64,000 bases of DNA, from assembly GCA_035582835.1 (NCBI GenBank), contig JAYKAV010002109.1, forward strand, positions 1,992,857 to 2,056,856. The letters are read 5' to 3'. Origin of the DNA: Phoebastria nigripes (lineage: Eukaryota; Chordata; Aves; Procellariiformes; Diomedeidae). The notes under the pieces are model-generated. The model searched no databases and had not been told where the DNA came from. It saw only the letters and a list, made by a program, of their open reading frames with translations. The translations under genes and the position numbers were made by a program. Below, one piece after another: positions 23,571-34,600 of this stretch. How positions within the stretch are numbered: position 1 is the first letter of the stretch; the number at the start of each line of letters is the position of its first letter.

Positions 23571-23925
23571 TACTGTTTACTCATTCCCTACACTGAGAAA
23601 CTTCCCCTTTGGCAGCAGGGTTGAACTTTAAAAGGCAATGATAATCGTTACATTCATGCATACTCAGAAAGGCACCAAAATAATTCCTTTCCAAACAGAT
23701 TCAGAGAGACCAAAAACTCTGATTTATGTGGATTCAGTCTCAGTAACCAACTAACACATTGCCATGCTATTCTATCTGGAAATGCGGAAACTACAGAAAT
23801 GGGGAAAAGAGAATTTCTTTATCCAAGTGTTGTTACAGTATGGAGTCACTTGAGGAAAATGAGTCATTAATGGATATTTATTTAATTTGCTGACTAACCT
23901 TTGTGTATTTGCTATTTCATTTCAG

Positions 23926-24046
23926 CTACATCTCTGCTCCGGTCTCAGATGTCTATGGTTAATAAGGGAGAATACACCACAGATAACCTGCAACCGTGGA
24001 ATTTCCAGAATTATCCTTAAACGATTCTTAGAGAACAGCAAATGGT
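23926..24046 (+). other. Possible terminal exon behind a strong acceptor
   Basis: A textbook acceptor (GCTATTTCATTTCAG ending at 23925) precedes sequence whose first frame is open for about 40 codons and whose second frame reads YISAPVSDVYG before two consecutive TAA codons. No donor follows, so if used it would be a last exon. No protein family was recognised. A lone good acceptor is weak evidence. Confidence 0.12.
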
Positions 24047-24189
24047 ACAAATGTTAATTGGTTCTGACTTATTTTGCTCTGTAGCATGCATCTCTCTTGT
24101 TTTGTTGCCAGCTGATAATAAAAGGATATAGTTCTTTGGCAATGAATAGTGACAGCAGTGGAGTGGCATGAAACCGCTGTTGTATACGT

Positions 24190-24265
24190 AGGACCTGATT
24201 CTCTGATAACTAATCCCACTGCAAATCAGATCTGTCTCTGCTGAAGTCAACAGTTTGCACTGACG
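24190..24265 (+). repeat. Ancient amniote repeat fragment
   Basis: In order it shows GGACCTGATTCTCTGATAAC, then CACTGCAAATCAG, then GCTGAAGTCAACAG and GCACTGACGCAAA. This follows a repeat common in turtle, crocodilian and bird DNA (CCTGATTCTC...GTGTAAATCAGGAG...ACTGAAGTCAATGG...ACACTGGTGTAAA). I cannot name the family with certainty. It is the best match of the four scraps of this type in the window. Confidence 0.42.
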
Positions 24266-24432
24266 CAAAGCGTGTTGTACCTAGGAATAGATGAGGTCCA
24301 TATACTGCACATGTAAATGAAGAAAGCATCAGCCCTAAAAGCCTGCTGTTGATACCCACCAGCCATAGCAGCCGCTTAAAGGGATGTGGCATTGATTATC
24401 TGGCGGGTACACGCTCAAGCTCTCGACTCAAA

Positions 24433-24542
24433 TTTTTCAGATAACAGCAGAAATGAACAAGCCTTTCATCTGAAGCATGCCAACTAGTTTTTTTCAGATA
24501 ACAGCAGAAATGAACAAGCCTTTCATCTGAAGCATGCCAACT

Positions 24543-24546
<4 letters not shown>
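24433..24546. repeat. Exact 57-bp tandem duplication
   Basis: The unit beginning TTTTTCAGATAACAGCAG and ending GCATGCCAACTAGTT occurs twice without a mismatch, at 24433-24489 and 24490-24546. Perfect identity implies a recent event or an assembly artefact. The second copy runs directly into a 38-nt A run, so slippage or repair at the homopolymer is a plausible cause. Confidence 0.9.

Positions 24547-24547
<1 letters not shown>

Positions 24548-24585
<38 letters not shown>
24548..24585. repeat. Poly-A tract, 38 nt
   Basis: Thirty-eight consecutive A directly after the tandem duplication. It is separated by about 24 bases from a second 33-nt A run. Confidence 0.92.
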
Positions 24586-24587
<2 letters not shown>

Positions 24588-24604
24588 GAGGAAGAAGGTT
24601 AATC

Positions 24605-24609
24605 AGGGG

Positions 24610-24662
<53 letters not shown>

Positions 24663-24736
24663 GAAAAGAAAAGAAAAGAAAAGAAAAGAAAAGAAAAGAA
24701 AAGAAAAGAAAAGAAAAGAAAAGAAAAGAAAAAGGA
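24605..24736 (+). repeat. Homopurine tract with (AAAAG)n microsatellite
   Basis: A 132-nt run contains no pyrimidine: AGGGG, then 33 A (24610-24642), then about 18 regular GAAAA units (24643 to about 24733). Homopurine tracts of this length can adopt triplex structures and exclude nucleosomes, and pentanucleotide arrays are usually length-variable. On the minus strand the array reads as FFFSFLF-type open frames, which are artefacts. Confidence 0.92.
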
Positions 24737-26320
24737 TAACAATTCTTCAGTGAGGCACATTTTTGCCACCTTGTGTATGTGGAATCCTTGAATCTTCCTA
24801 CAAAACACTCGCCAGCCAAAGACCGACAATACTCAGAAACAGTCAGGATTGGCCTCCTAAAAGTTATTACCCTCTTCTTGTCCTTTGGAAAGAACTATGT
24901 GGCTACTACTCTGAAAGAAATTTGAAATGAGAAATTTGTGAAATCTACAAAAAATGCAAAAGCAAACAAAAAAAAAATTACGGCTCCATCTTAGTATCTG
25001 GATTCAAATAAAAAGAGTGTACTTGATGAAAGAGCATATGTGAAGATGCTAAGAAGAGGTGCAGCATCATCTTCAATATTAAATAGTACTTTAAGAACAT
25101 GCAAGCAAAAATTCTCCAAATAACCTTAAAATATTTGTTAGCTGTTATCTGCTCAAATTGCAAATTTACATTTTTCTAATTGGCTATATTTGTCTTGATT
25201 TGCATTTAAGAAAAAAAAAAAAATCCAGCCATGACTGTCCTTCACCTCTCTTCATTCTTTCTCCCAGCAAAAGCTAGCCGCCCTTTGGATGTCTCGGTGC
25301 CATGGGAACACGTCAGAAGCCTGAACAGTCCTTACACTGCTGCCTTGTGCCTGGGGATCAGCCAGATGGGGTGTCCCTCAAGTCAAAAGCAGGAAGGGGT
25401 AGGTCAGCCCCTTTACTTGCACCCACTTGCTGGGCTATTTTGAATTGCTGAGGATCAGCTACTCAGTTTAACGATGTTATAATATGATCAGTTTAGATCC
25501 GTGTCTGCTTTCTGAGGAGTCAGAAATAAAAGCAACAGGAATCTGTTTTTCTTGCATTTAATATGTTGGGTCACGTCCTTTGTTCAGTTTTAGATCACAG
25601 AGATTACAGAATTATCTCTCCCTCCGAAACTTTGAATCATTTTCTCACATGTGATATTGTTAAAATTGCTTTCTGGCTTCTTTTCAAATGGTGGTTGCTG
25701 AATGATATACACTGAATACTAAATAAAGTGAAACTTTAAATATCCTGTGCTCTGTGTTTGTACCATTCAGCCTTGGAATGTGCTAATTCTACATGTTCAG
25801 AAGACAAAAAAGTCCTTTTAATTAGCAAGTGAGTATATAAAGTCCATGCTATTGTAACCTTCGAAAAGTTGCTGATGTGTAAGAAGGAACTTTGCTGGGT
25901 GCTCCTGACACTATGAAAAGAAAGTATCACATAAACAGAAGGCGTGATAAAGGGTAGCACAAGAAATTGGCTCATTTCTGTTTCCAGGATCTATTGTTAC
26001 GTGGAAAGAGAAATGGATGGAAACCTACCAACCCAAATGCTAAGATTATGCAAAGCTAACTGATGCAGCTTGAAGCAACAGAACAAGTGAGAGATGCCTA
26101 GCACAGTGCCCAAAAGGAAAGTATTAGAAAACAGATGTATTTTCCAATAAAGCAGATGAGTAAAACAATTGGTAATTGAGATCATTTTGAACCTGGATTT
26201 TCTCATGAGAATTGCCATTCTGTCCACAGCACTGAAGATGGGTGAACAACAGTGCAGCCGGTTTTTTGGGTGTTGTTTTGGGTTTTTTAGGATTCCATCA
26301 GAGACGATTAGCATCTTCCN

Positions 26321-26335
26321 CCCCCCCCCCCCCCC
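26321..26335. repeat. Poly-C tract, 15 nt
   Basis: Fifteen C directly follow an ambiguous base at 26320, which itself follows two C. The N probably marks a length or base uncertainty in the homopolymer. Confidence 0.88.
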
Positions 26336-26867
26336 ATGATTCCACATTTTGGTTGTTCTTGCTTTAGTCACAAACTGCTCATGCAGGAAAAATAGCTCAA
26401 AAACACTTTTCAGCCTTAACAACTAAAAATAATTCAACCCTTTTCAGCAAAACCTGAAGTTTTGAGATGCTCTAGTTTACAGAGAGCTATTCCCTTCCAC
26501 AGCTAAAGACCGCCAAGATACAGCTATACTAGCGTTCCTGTCCCAGTATTTTGCTTCAGGCACTGAGTAGGCTTTAGGTATCTTCCTCTGGCCAAATTTA
26601 GCCCAAAAACCTCAGGCTGCCATGTCTTCAAATCTATCTGCATCACCAAAATTGGAGCAAATTCTGATTCTGAAGCCATCAGGCTTACTGCTGACGTTTG
26701 TCAGGAGGACATCAAAGTAGTAAAAACACTTTTTTATGCACGTGGACATAGGAAAACATGCATTGCACAGTATTGCTGTGTATTGCTGCGTGGATGATGC
26801 TTGCAGCCAAACTCTTCCATGTGACATGACAATTTAAGTATTTCCCCATTTCCATTTTACTAAAAGA

Positions 26868-26960
26868 CTTCCAGGGCCAGGTTTTCAAATCCAGTTCATT
26901 TAGCACGACAAAACTAAATAAGCAGATACCTACACCCAACTCCCAAAAGCGAGTTAGCAT
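26868..26960 (+). repeat. Possible ancient amniote repeat fragment
   Basis: CCAGGGCCAGGTTTTCAAAT followed by an ACTAAATAAGCAGATACC stretch and CCAACTCCCAAAAGCGAGTT parallels a repeat known from archosaur and turtle DNA that starts GGGCCAGATTTTCAAA and continues with AGGCAGATACCTA. Diverged; family unassigned. Confidence 0.32.
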
Positions 26961-27394
26961 TCCAGACGTCTAGGATTTGCTGAGAGTGGTTCACATATGG
27001 ACAGTTCAGCCGTTATGTAATTTTTGCTGCTTTGTCTCCAAAATGAATAGTACAACTTAAAGCTTTACAGTGACAAGAACCTGCAATTGTCCCCTGAAAC
27101 CAAAGACCTAATCATTGAGATAAAGCAATTCATGTGTCTTAATCTATTACTGACGTATACATGTATATCTGACTTGTAAAATTTACTGGGTGGCTAAATT
27201 TGATTCATTTGTTTATCAAGAAGGTAATTTTGTCTGGAAAGTTTACTACAAGCACATCGTTGCTTTGGAAGTATTTTTATTTCTATTTTTTTTTTTACTT
27301 GCTAAAAGACTAAGCATTATCTACTAATAACACGAAGATGCAGAAAAGAAAAGGTCAATTTAATTGGAACTACTATTTCCTGGGGTTTAAAAGG

Positions 27395-27620
27395 AAAATG
27401 TTGAAGCTAAGATGACATTGACAAATTGCTACTATTTATTTAAATTGTGTAATGCAATCTACCAGTAGTTCTATAATCTGCATGTTTGAAGCAGTTGACC
27501 CGTCCAACTAATGCAAACAAATTAGCCTCCCGGGTACTAACTATATCCTATAAGCCATTAAATATCGTAATCTAACATCATTTAATACACAAACTCTCTT
27601 AGTTAAAGTGTTATACTGAA
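27395..27620. promoter_or_regulatory. Enhancer-like non-coding block
   Basis: Repeat-free AT-rich sequence with TGACATTGACAAATTG (TGACA twice, ACAATT-type core), a TAATGCAAACAAATTAG segment near 27511 combining POU-like, FOX-like (CAAACA) and homeodomain cores, and AAATATCGTAATC near 27561. No coding frame. Conservation would have to be shown by alignment. Confidence 0.33.
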
Positions 27621-27714
27621 TATGTGTTATAAAAATTACAATATGTGGGGTCTAAGCACAGTGGAGCCCAGGTCAGTAAATTTGTCTTTTCTGTCATTCA
27701 GGCCAAATGAACAC

Positions 27715-27792
27715 AACNGCAACGCGGCTTGGATTTCACCGCGCCTCCCAAGCGCGCCGAGGCTCTGCCCAGCAGAAATCTTCATTGCNGCC
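27715..27792. other. Small CpG-rich patch
   Basis: Seven CpGs occur in about 40 bp (27722-27760), with two ambiguous bases flanking (27718 and 27789 region), both in a C-N-G context. It interrupts otherwise AT-rich sequence just right of an enhancer-like block. Confidence 0.45.
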
Positions 27793-28369
27793 TGATTAAT
27801 TTCCTCTGAAGTCCAGCACTGGTTTGAACGTTTTAGTTCAATAGTTCCTACCGCTAATATATTGTACAAATTTCATTCCAATAAGTAAATTGGTCTCGTG
27901 AAAGTGTTTGCATACTAAATATTTCTAAGGAAATTAAGGCTTTATTATGCCCATTATACGCAGGCTAGAAACAACTCAGTATTTCCCACTGATTTATAGA
28001 AATACCAATCCAGAGACATCACAATTCATGCAAATAAACTCACCTGAAGGGAATGGGGCTGTTTGCCCGAGTAAAATATGAACAAAAAGTAGTGTAATTA
28101 GTAAAGCAATAATTCCCACAGGAAACCAGTTCTGGTGTTTTGTGAACAGGGAAAACCGCCTGTTCTCCATTACGATAAATATACCAATAGAAACACATAT
28201 AATTATTATTTTATCATACCGAGAGGTCTGTCCTGGAATTGATCCATAAGTAAAGTCCACCTCATGCAGGAGCAAGATCCAAGAGACAGGTCTGAGGACT
28301 ACCATGTCTTCCCCTTGATTTAAGGGCTGATCCAAGGGCAAGTGAAAAGATCGGCTAGTCAATAGAGTT

Positions 28370-28580
28370 TCATAAAATCAAGGAGATAGATAAAGGTAGC
28401 ATGGAATGATTAAATCAATCAGGAAAGTAATAGTCCTATAACCAAAGGAAAGTCAAGAGGTTATATATCACTGACAGGCTATAAAGTCATTACAGGAGCT
28501 TATAGGACTGAGTCACACAATTAATTGCCTAAGAAAAATCTCCTGGTTGCAGTAAATAAAATGTATTTTTAGCATATTGA
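28370..28580. promoter_or_regulatory. Enhancer-like non-coding block
   Basis: It contains TGATTAAATCAATCAGG (paired ATTA/TGAT cores of homeodomain and PBX type) near 28408, a TGACAGG MEIS/TGIF-type core near 28471, TGAGTCA (AP-1) near 28509 and ACAATTAATTGCC near 28517. The block is unique and non-coding. Motif clustering is the only evidence. Confidence 0.35.
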
Positions 28581-29500
28581 TACAAGAAGGGCGATCCTTT
28601 ACATGAACTCTTCTGGAAGATAACTAAGCAACAACAACAAAAATAACCCCACAAAACTGAATCCCCTCAAATTACCAAACCATGCGGAAGAAGCTTTTTC
28701 CAAGCTGTTACTGAACTTTCTTCTTATAATCTATGTTTTAGGTGGAAAAAAGACTGTATAAATTTATGATTTTAATAAGAACTGAGCTGAATCTAGTTTT
28801 TCCCAATGAAAAGAAATAGGTGGAATCAAGTACCGCCTATAGAAACTGCAAAAATGAGGAGAAAAATAGAAATTCTGCAGAAATTTGGGAAATCATACTG
28901 CCAGAGTACAGGTATTAATAGTTTCACATGCCCGGTTGGGAAAAGCAGAATGGATTTGAAGAGCTATCTGAAGAGATTTAGTTTCAGTGAACGTAATGGA
29001 CAGCGAGAAGGAGCTGATCAGAGCAAAGCGCTCTGATTCAGAGCATTATGACCTTCCTCGGTAGAGCCATCAACAACTGCACCAGACCTTATATATAGAA
29101 ATATAGAAAATAATCCCTTTTCATTTTAAATATCCTCGATCAATAAATTACAAAACCAAAGAGATCTAACCGAATCTGATCATGAGACCCCACAATCTCT
29201 GCCTCCCGCTGCAGGAACTGACAAGGTGTTATGATTTTGCCCATCAGAGGTGATTGTTTTTTCACTATAAAAATTATCGTGTATTTTCCTTTCTCTGAGT
29301 AGTAATGAAGTGACTCATGGATGAGATCTAGAAAATCGATACTTGTCAGAGGTAAAAACAATGATCAGTGGAAGAGGCAAATTCATCGTAGGATGGTGAT
29401 TTTAGTCTTTTTTCACTTTCCTCACCAAGTTTGGAACTGTTCTGGTTCTTAACAATCAGCTTATTGTCAGCTGCTAAATATTAATTTCTCCTGGCTTAAG

Positions 29501-29540
29501 ATCTTTCAAACTGAAATTACATTGCAAGGTGATTTGAAAG
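29501..29540 (+). other. Candidate 40-bp exon, unrecognised
   Basis: An acceptor (TTTCTCCTGGCTTAAG ending at 29500) and a strong donor (GTAAGTTG from 29541) enclose 40 bases whose first frame is open (IFQTEITLQGDLK). No family recognised. The short length makes a chance pair likely. Confidence 0.12.
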
Positions 29541-29754
29541 GTAAGTTGTTCAACCTTTTCTGAATTCTGGTTCAAAAGCATATGCTCTTTAATACAACCA
29601 ATACTGGCTGGTGGTTGCATTTTCCCTTTCTATAGTGTATTGCAATCCCTTGGACCTGCGTTAAACATACTATTACCTTGAGAAATCCCAATTACTTTGC
29701 AGGTTAGTTCAATTTAAAGTTAGGATTTACGGAGAAACATTTACAGAGAAACAA

Positions 29755-29940
29755 ATCCGCATTAACATGAATGATAACATATGAGGTATTTTAAATGAAT
29801 AGTAATTAAAATTTAGTAGGATGATAATACGGTAATTAAATACCAATTGTTTGTGCAGGACCACTTATTGAGTTTAATAAGTATGTAAAAGATATTAATC
29901 TAGTTGTCATGCAATTACCTCATTGAGGGGGAGTGGGAAT
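29755..29940. promoter_or_regulatory. Enhancer-like non-coding block
   Basis: A very AT-rich but non-repetitive block with GTAATTAAAATT and GGTAATTAAATACC homeodomain cores, a CAATTGTTTGTGC segment (SOX/FOX-like) near 29843 and GTCATGCAATTACCTC near 29907. Placed between two 16-40 bp homopolymer or splice-like features. Inferred only. Confidence 0.35.
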
Positions 29941-30653
29941 CTGTGCGTGTGNGGGAAGAACAAATCATGAAATGCAAAATTCAGTTTAAAATCTGCATTA
30001 AGGTTATGACAGAACTAAAAAAAAAAAAAAAATTGCTCTTTCTTTTCTCACCTCAAGCTGCTGGGATATGCAGGGAGATGCAGCGAGATGAGCTGCGGGC
30101 ATAAAAAGGGCTGTTTGTAGCAGAGGGCTGAGGAAGGGACGTGTACGGAGGTGTCCAGTGGAAACAGAGGCCAGCTGCAATAAACCATGGCAAATACAGC
30201 ACTCTAAATGTTAAATTTTTAAAGAACATCTGGGCATTTATTATAAGACCTCCACATAGCTAGGTATCAATCACCATACTTAACAAACGTCATTTAGCAC
30301 TCTAAAGAATTATTTGCATTTTTACTTGCCATGGGCTGCCACTGCATTAAGTGCCCGATACACGAGAAGGAAATCTTTGGACATTTCTATGGGATTTACA
30401 CATTAATGAAGTTTTCTGCAAGGTTATTGTGACAATTGTACATGTACTCATCAACTTTACCCCTCCGTAAATAAAAATAGACACTTTTTGTCCATGTATC
30501 ATAATTTCAACCTGCCAAATTTTAAAAACAGGAGATGGGATGGTCCCCACATTTTTCTTATAAATTATCCATCCTTTCTGCAACAACTTTGGAAACAGTG
30601 CCAATTTTTCTATAGCTCAGAGCAGTGATAAAATATTAACCGTATCATACTTT

Positions 30654-30679
30654 TTTTTCCACAGCCCTGTGTGGAAAAA
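30654..30679 (+). other. Perfect 10-bp hairpin
   Basis: TTTTTCCACA (30654-30663) and TGTGGAAAAA (30670-30679) are exact reverse complements around a GCCCTG loop. If transcribed it would form a short stem. It is too short for a microRNA precursor. Confidence 0.6.
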
Positions 30680-31602
30680 GGCAATATTTTTATGTTCCCA
30701 TGTTTATATAGTCATTAGAAGCAGAGAAAGGTGGTAGGAAACTTGAGTTAACTTCCCTGCTCTGAGGGGGATGGAGTTCACCTACGTTATTCCCAGCAGG
30801 ACTTTGACAAGCCTGTTCGCAAAAACTCACTGAAAAGAGGATCCCTCACCTTCCTAGCAGGGCTGTCTTAATGTTTAACTAGCCTTTTTATCCAAAATCT
30901 TTGCTGCAAAGTAAGCTAATTTCTTCTTTTCCTAAGCCCAACAGGGAGAAAGAGATATTGACTTTTCTGCCGCACAAACCCAGCTCATTCAGCCCTGTCT
31001 CCGACCTACTGTTTTCTGAATCTTTCATCATTTTTGGTCCTCTTCAGAGCTCTGATTCCTGCACAGCATCCTTAAAGAACAGTGTTTAAAAATGGATGCT
31101 GCCAAGCCCGCAGCAGCACCAAGAGCCTGCCCTGCCCCCAGGCTTCAGAAAAATGGTAGAGGCACCTTGGAAAAATGTTTTAAGCACAAACAGAAATGAA
31201 TAAGAGGAAGAGCTTCAAAATAAATTACAGGGGACAGTGCTTTTTCCATCACCTCCCAGCATCGCTTTATGAACCCCAGGTTTAGGAGCAGAAGGGAGAG
31301 AATGGGGAGCAAAGAAGTGTTTTCTTTCAAATCCAAACTATTAGACAACCAAAAAGCTTAATACGTAGAGGGAAGGAAAGAAGAGACGAGCAAGGTTAAA
31401 ATCAGGGTTTGGAGAAGCTCTGTACAGAAAAAAGAGCCAAGTCAGTGTAAAGAGCCCCCAGCTCTCAGGCACTGTGGCTCTTTCAGTGGTATTACAGAGG
31501 GCAGCTCTGCTGAGCCTCCCAAGGGAGCTTTCTCTCAGCCTGTATTTTTTCTCCCAACCGTCCCCGCNGCCAGACTTCAGCACATCCACGTTCTGAGCCT
31601 CT

Positions 31603-31633
31603 TTAATTAATTAAAAGGAGAGAATAATTAATG
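31603..31633. promoter_or_regulatory. Clustered homeodomain cores
   Basis: The palindrome TTAATTAATTAA (31603-31614) provides two overlapping TAATTA cores, and a third core, AATTAAT, lies near 31627. Palindromic spacing suits paired-type homeodomain dimers. AT-rich DNA produces such strings by chance. Confidence 0.25.
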
Positions 31634-34600
31634 TAGCAACTCTTATTCTGGTTTAGGCCATCAGATTGGGTGGGAGGGGAGGCAGGGGGCAGCTGCACCT
31701 GAAACCGAGCTCTTTTGTACCACACTGGTGATGCAAAGATGCTGCAGACCCAATAAAGGGGTAAGTCAAAACAAGTTCCCACAAAGCAGCTGCAGGATCC
31801 TGGCAAGTCCAACCCACAGAAACAGCAGAGATGGAAACCTTTCTAGCAGAGAAAATACTCTCTCTAAATATTAGTAGCTTCTGCAGTACCGTAGGCTCAA
31901 ATATGTTGACGGGTCACATCATTTTTGCAGATCATACTGCTAGATATTGGGAAGACTTGCTGTACCATATGTGCATCCTTATTCTCTTTCAAAATGATCA
32001 GTTGTTGAGAGGAAAAAATAAAGAGTTGTGTTTGGGAGAGAAAAAGCAATATGCACTGAAGCTCAAAAGCAGGCTTGCGTTTGAAGTGTCACTTTTCGTT
32101 TTTATCACCATTTTATCACCACTAAGGGAAAGTGCTCTGCAGCATACAGAGCGCTGCCTTATTCAATAACACATTAGAAGCAGTCTTTTTAGCGTGGAGA
32201 TAGAAACAAACAAGGGGAAAGGTAGAGGCAGATGATTAAATGGAATGAAAATCCAGGCTGACACACTAGTACCAATTGAACAAAACTGGGGTCAGGGGAA
32301 AGGTACAAGAGCATGAACGAGAGCTTAAATTATCCAGCTTAAATTCCCACTTTTTATAATACACCGCTGGCTTATGCCGTTGTATCGCCTTGATTTCCTG
32401 TCTGTATTCTACAGATGGTGGAAACATTCCCAATTATATGTCTGTAGATTAATATCTCCACGATTGCAGGCTTATTCAGCAGTCTGAACAAGCTCTTCCA
32501 GCACCATCACTACGTCTGCGGCTGTATAAATGCATGTTGTTGACTCAGACCACTGGGCCAATTCTCTGAAATGATTTCTTAGGAGATGTTACGCTCTAAT
32601 ATCTCTAAACCTACTTAAAGATTCCCTCCCCCCCCATTTGAAGATCACTGACCTGGTGCAAGAAAATATTTTCTCTCCGTAGGAGGCAGACCTCTTCCCT
32701 TCCTGTGACTTCCAAACCACCAAAACTTTGAAGAATTACTGTACATCTTTTCCCACTCTCGGGAGCACCCAGTTCCTTACCCAGGCAGACCCCCTGATGT
32801 CTTCAAAATATAAATAAACACTATATACACGTTAGAATTCTCAATTTACATTTATACCTGTATGTGTTTTACAGATTTCTCTCCCAGCCCACTAAAAGTA
32901 TTTATTTTTGCCGACCTTTATAAGCAACAATCTTTAGCTCACAGCATTAAAATGAACAAAAAATGATTTTTATCCTTGATTCTGCTGTTCCTTTAATATT
33001 GTATCCGTGTGAAGTTCTCACACACTTTCAGCAAATAAAGGCTCATTCCTAGGTTTGTCAGAGAACGGCAGAAAGTTGAACTTCCGACTGGTCTGACCTA
33101 TACTTAGTTGCAGTACTGCAACTTGGAAGGTCTTTTACGTCATTATGTAGATATTTAGGACTCTAGTAGTATAGAGCTGGATGGTCCAAAATTTTGTGCG
33201 CCATTGACATCAAGTTTGATGTGTTATTTCATTATGATGGGAAAATCAATGACACAATACAATGTAGCAAGCAATTTTGTCTGTGTCATACACATGCTGA
33301 AAAAGAATGCAAAATGCAAATCCATCAGTCATCAGATGCAAATAGCTGGATCAGGAATATTTTTTTAATTCTAAAAAAATAGTTTATTTACCTCCCAAAA
33401 CAATCTTCCTCATTGCTTCAAAGAAAGTTGGGGATAGCCGTAATTAAATGGCCCAAAATCCCCAGTATACTGCGCATGCCTTGGTATCAATCCTGAGCCC
33501 GCAGACTACAGGCTGCAAACTTTATATTTCTAAATACAAGTATCTTTACAACTCAGTATATACAGGTTAAATAATTTCTACAAGAAAAAACTAATGCTAA
33601 AAATATTCTGCTGCAGAGATTGCATTTTCAAATGAGTATTTTTCTTAGGAGATATTATCTCATTCAGATGTTTTTCTTGGTCCAAACCTCACCCTTCGCT
33701 GTAGTATTTTTTTCCCATGCTTTGATATTGTTTACTGTGGTAAAACATTAGGCCATCAATGAAATAGCATAAAGGGATGAAACGAGAGAGACCTCCATTA
33801 ACAACTTGTAATGAAGCAATTCACAGGGGAAAAGATGCACAGAGATTCTGCAGGTGGCTGGATTGGAAAGGACGAGCAAATCCTTCCTCACCAAAGACTA
33901 CAGTCATCCTTAACAAAAGCCTTTTTCCACCATACTGCCCTCAGGCTATTCAGCAAGCTGCACCTTCACCAAAACCACATGGGCTGGTAGAAGGGCTGGT
34001 GTCACAGTGGCTGGAAAGGACAAGGACCAAGCTGGTGGCCAGGGACAGCTCAGGAAGCTCTCTGGCATGAACTTGAAGAACTTGAAAAGTTTGTGACAAT
34101 GACCTTGAGCCATGTCAGAGCAAGATGTAGGGAAGAAGGTACACTCAACTCAAAGGTACCCTTGCTAGACGAGGCTATCTGCTGTCTTTTAACCTAAAGA
34201 CTTTTTAACTTTAATACCCACTGGTGGACAAAAACAGCTGTGTGCATCGGCAGTTAACCAACAGCTTGACAGAGAAGCAGGACTCTCCCCACTCCTTCAG
34301 GCAGTGTCAGGCTATCACCATATACCAATGGAAATATAGCCCTCTTTGTGCCTGTACGTGCCAAATTTGACAGAGAAGGTCCACGTTTTTGGAATGCAGT
34401 TGTGTTTAGACATTCAGAGCAGAAAACACGGTACCCTCTTAATTTGAACTGTGTATACTGCCACTCTCGTGATGCTGAACATACCCCTGGAGAAGTGAAT
34501 CCAGCTTACTACCTGTATTGTTCCTCTAGCAACTTAATTCCAAAGTGAAGCGGTAACGTAACTATGAGAAAAAGTACAGACACTGTTGGTTTTTCTCTTT

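Larger units (their letters stand above)
24737..27394. other. Non-coding stretch, no gene recognised
   Basis: Unique sequence with A runs at about 24970 and 25210, a C run at 26321-26335 and a repeat-like scrap at 26868-26960. The 141-codon minus-strand frame at 25997-26422 is read across the poly-C run and an ambiguous base and shows no family signature. No RNA gene was seen. Confidence 0.5.

Noticed and set aside
24541..24829. Phenylalanine-rich minus-strand frames
   Set aside because: They are translations of the poly-A and (AAAAG)n tracts.
25997..26422. 141-codon minus-strand frame
   Set aside because: It is read through a poly-C run and an ambiguous base; sequence is typical of non-coding DNA.
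30654..30679. Hairpin as a microRNA precursor
   Set aside because: The ten-pair stem is far shorter than a precursor stem and is flanked by a T run.
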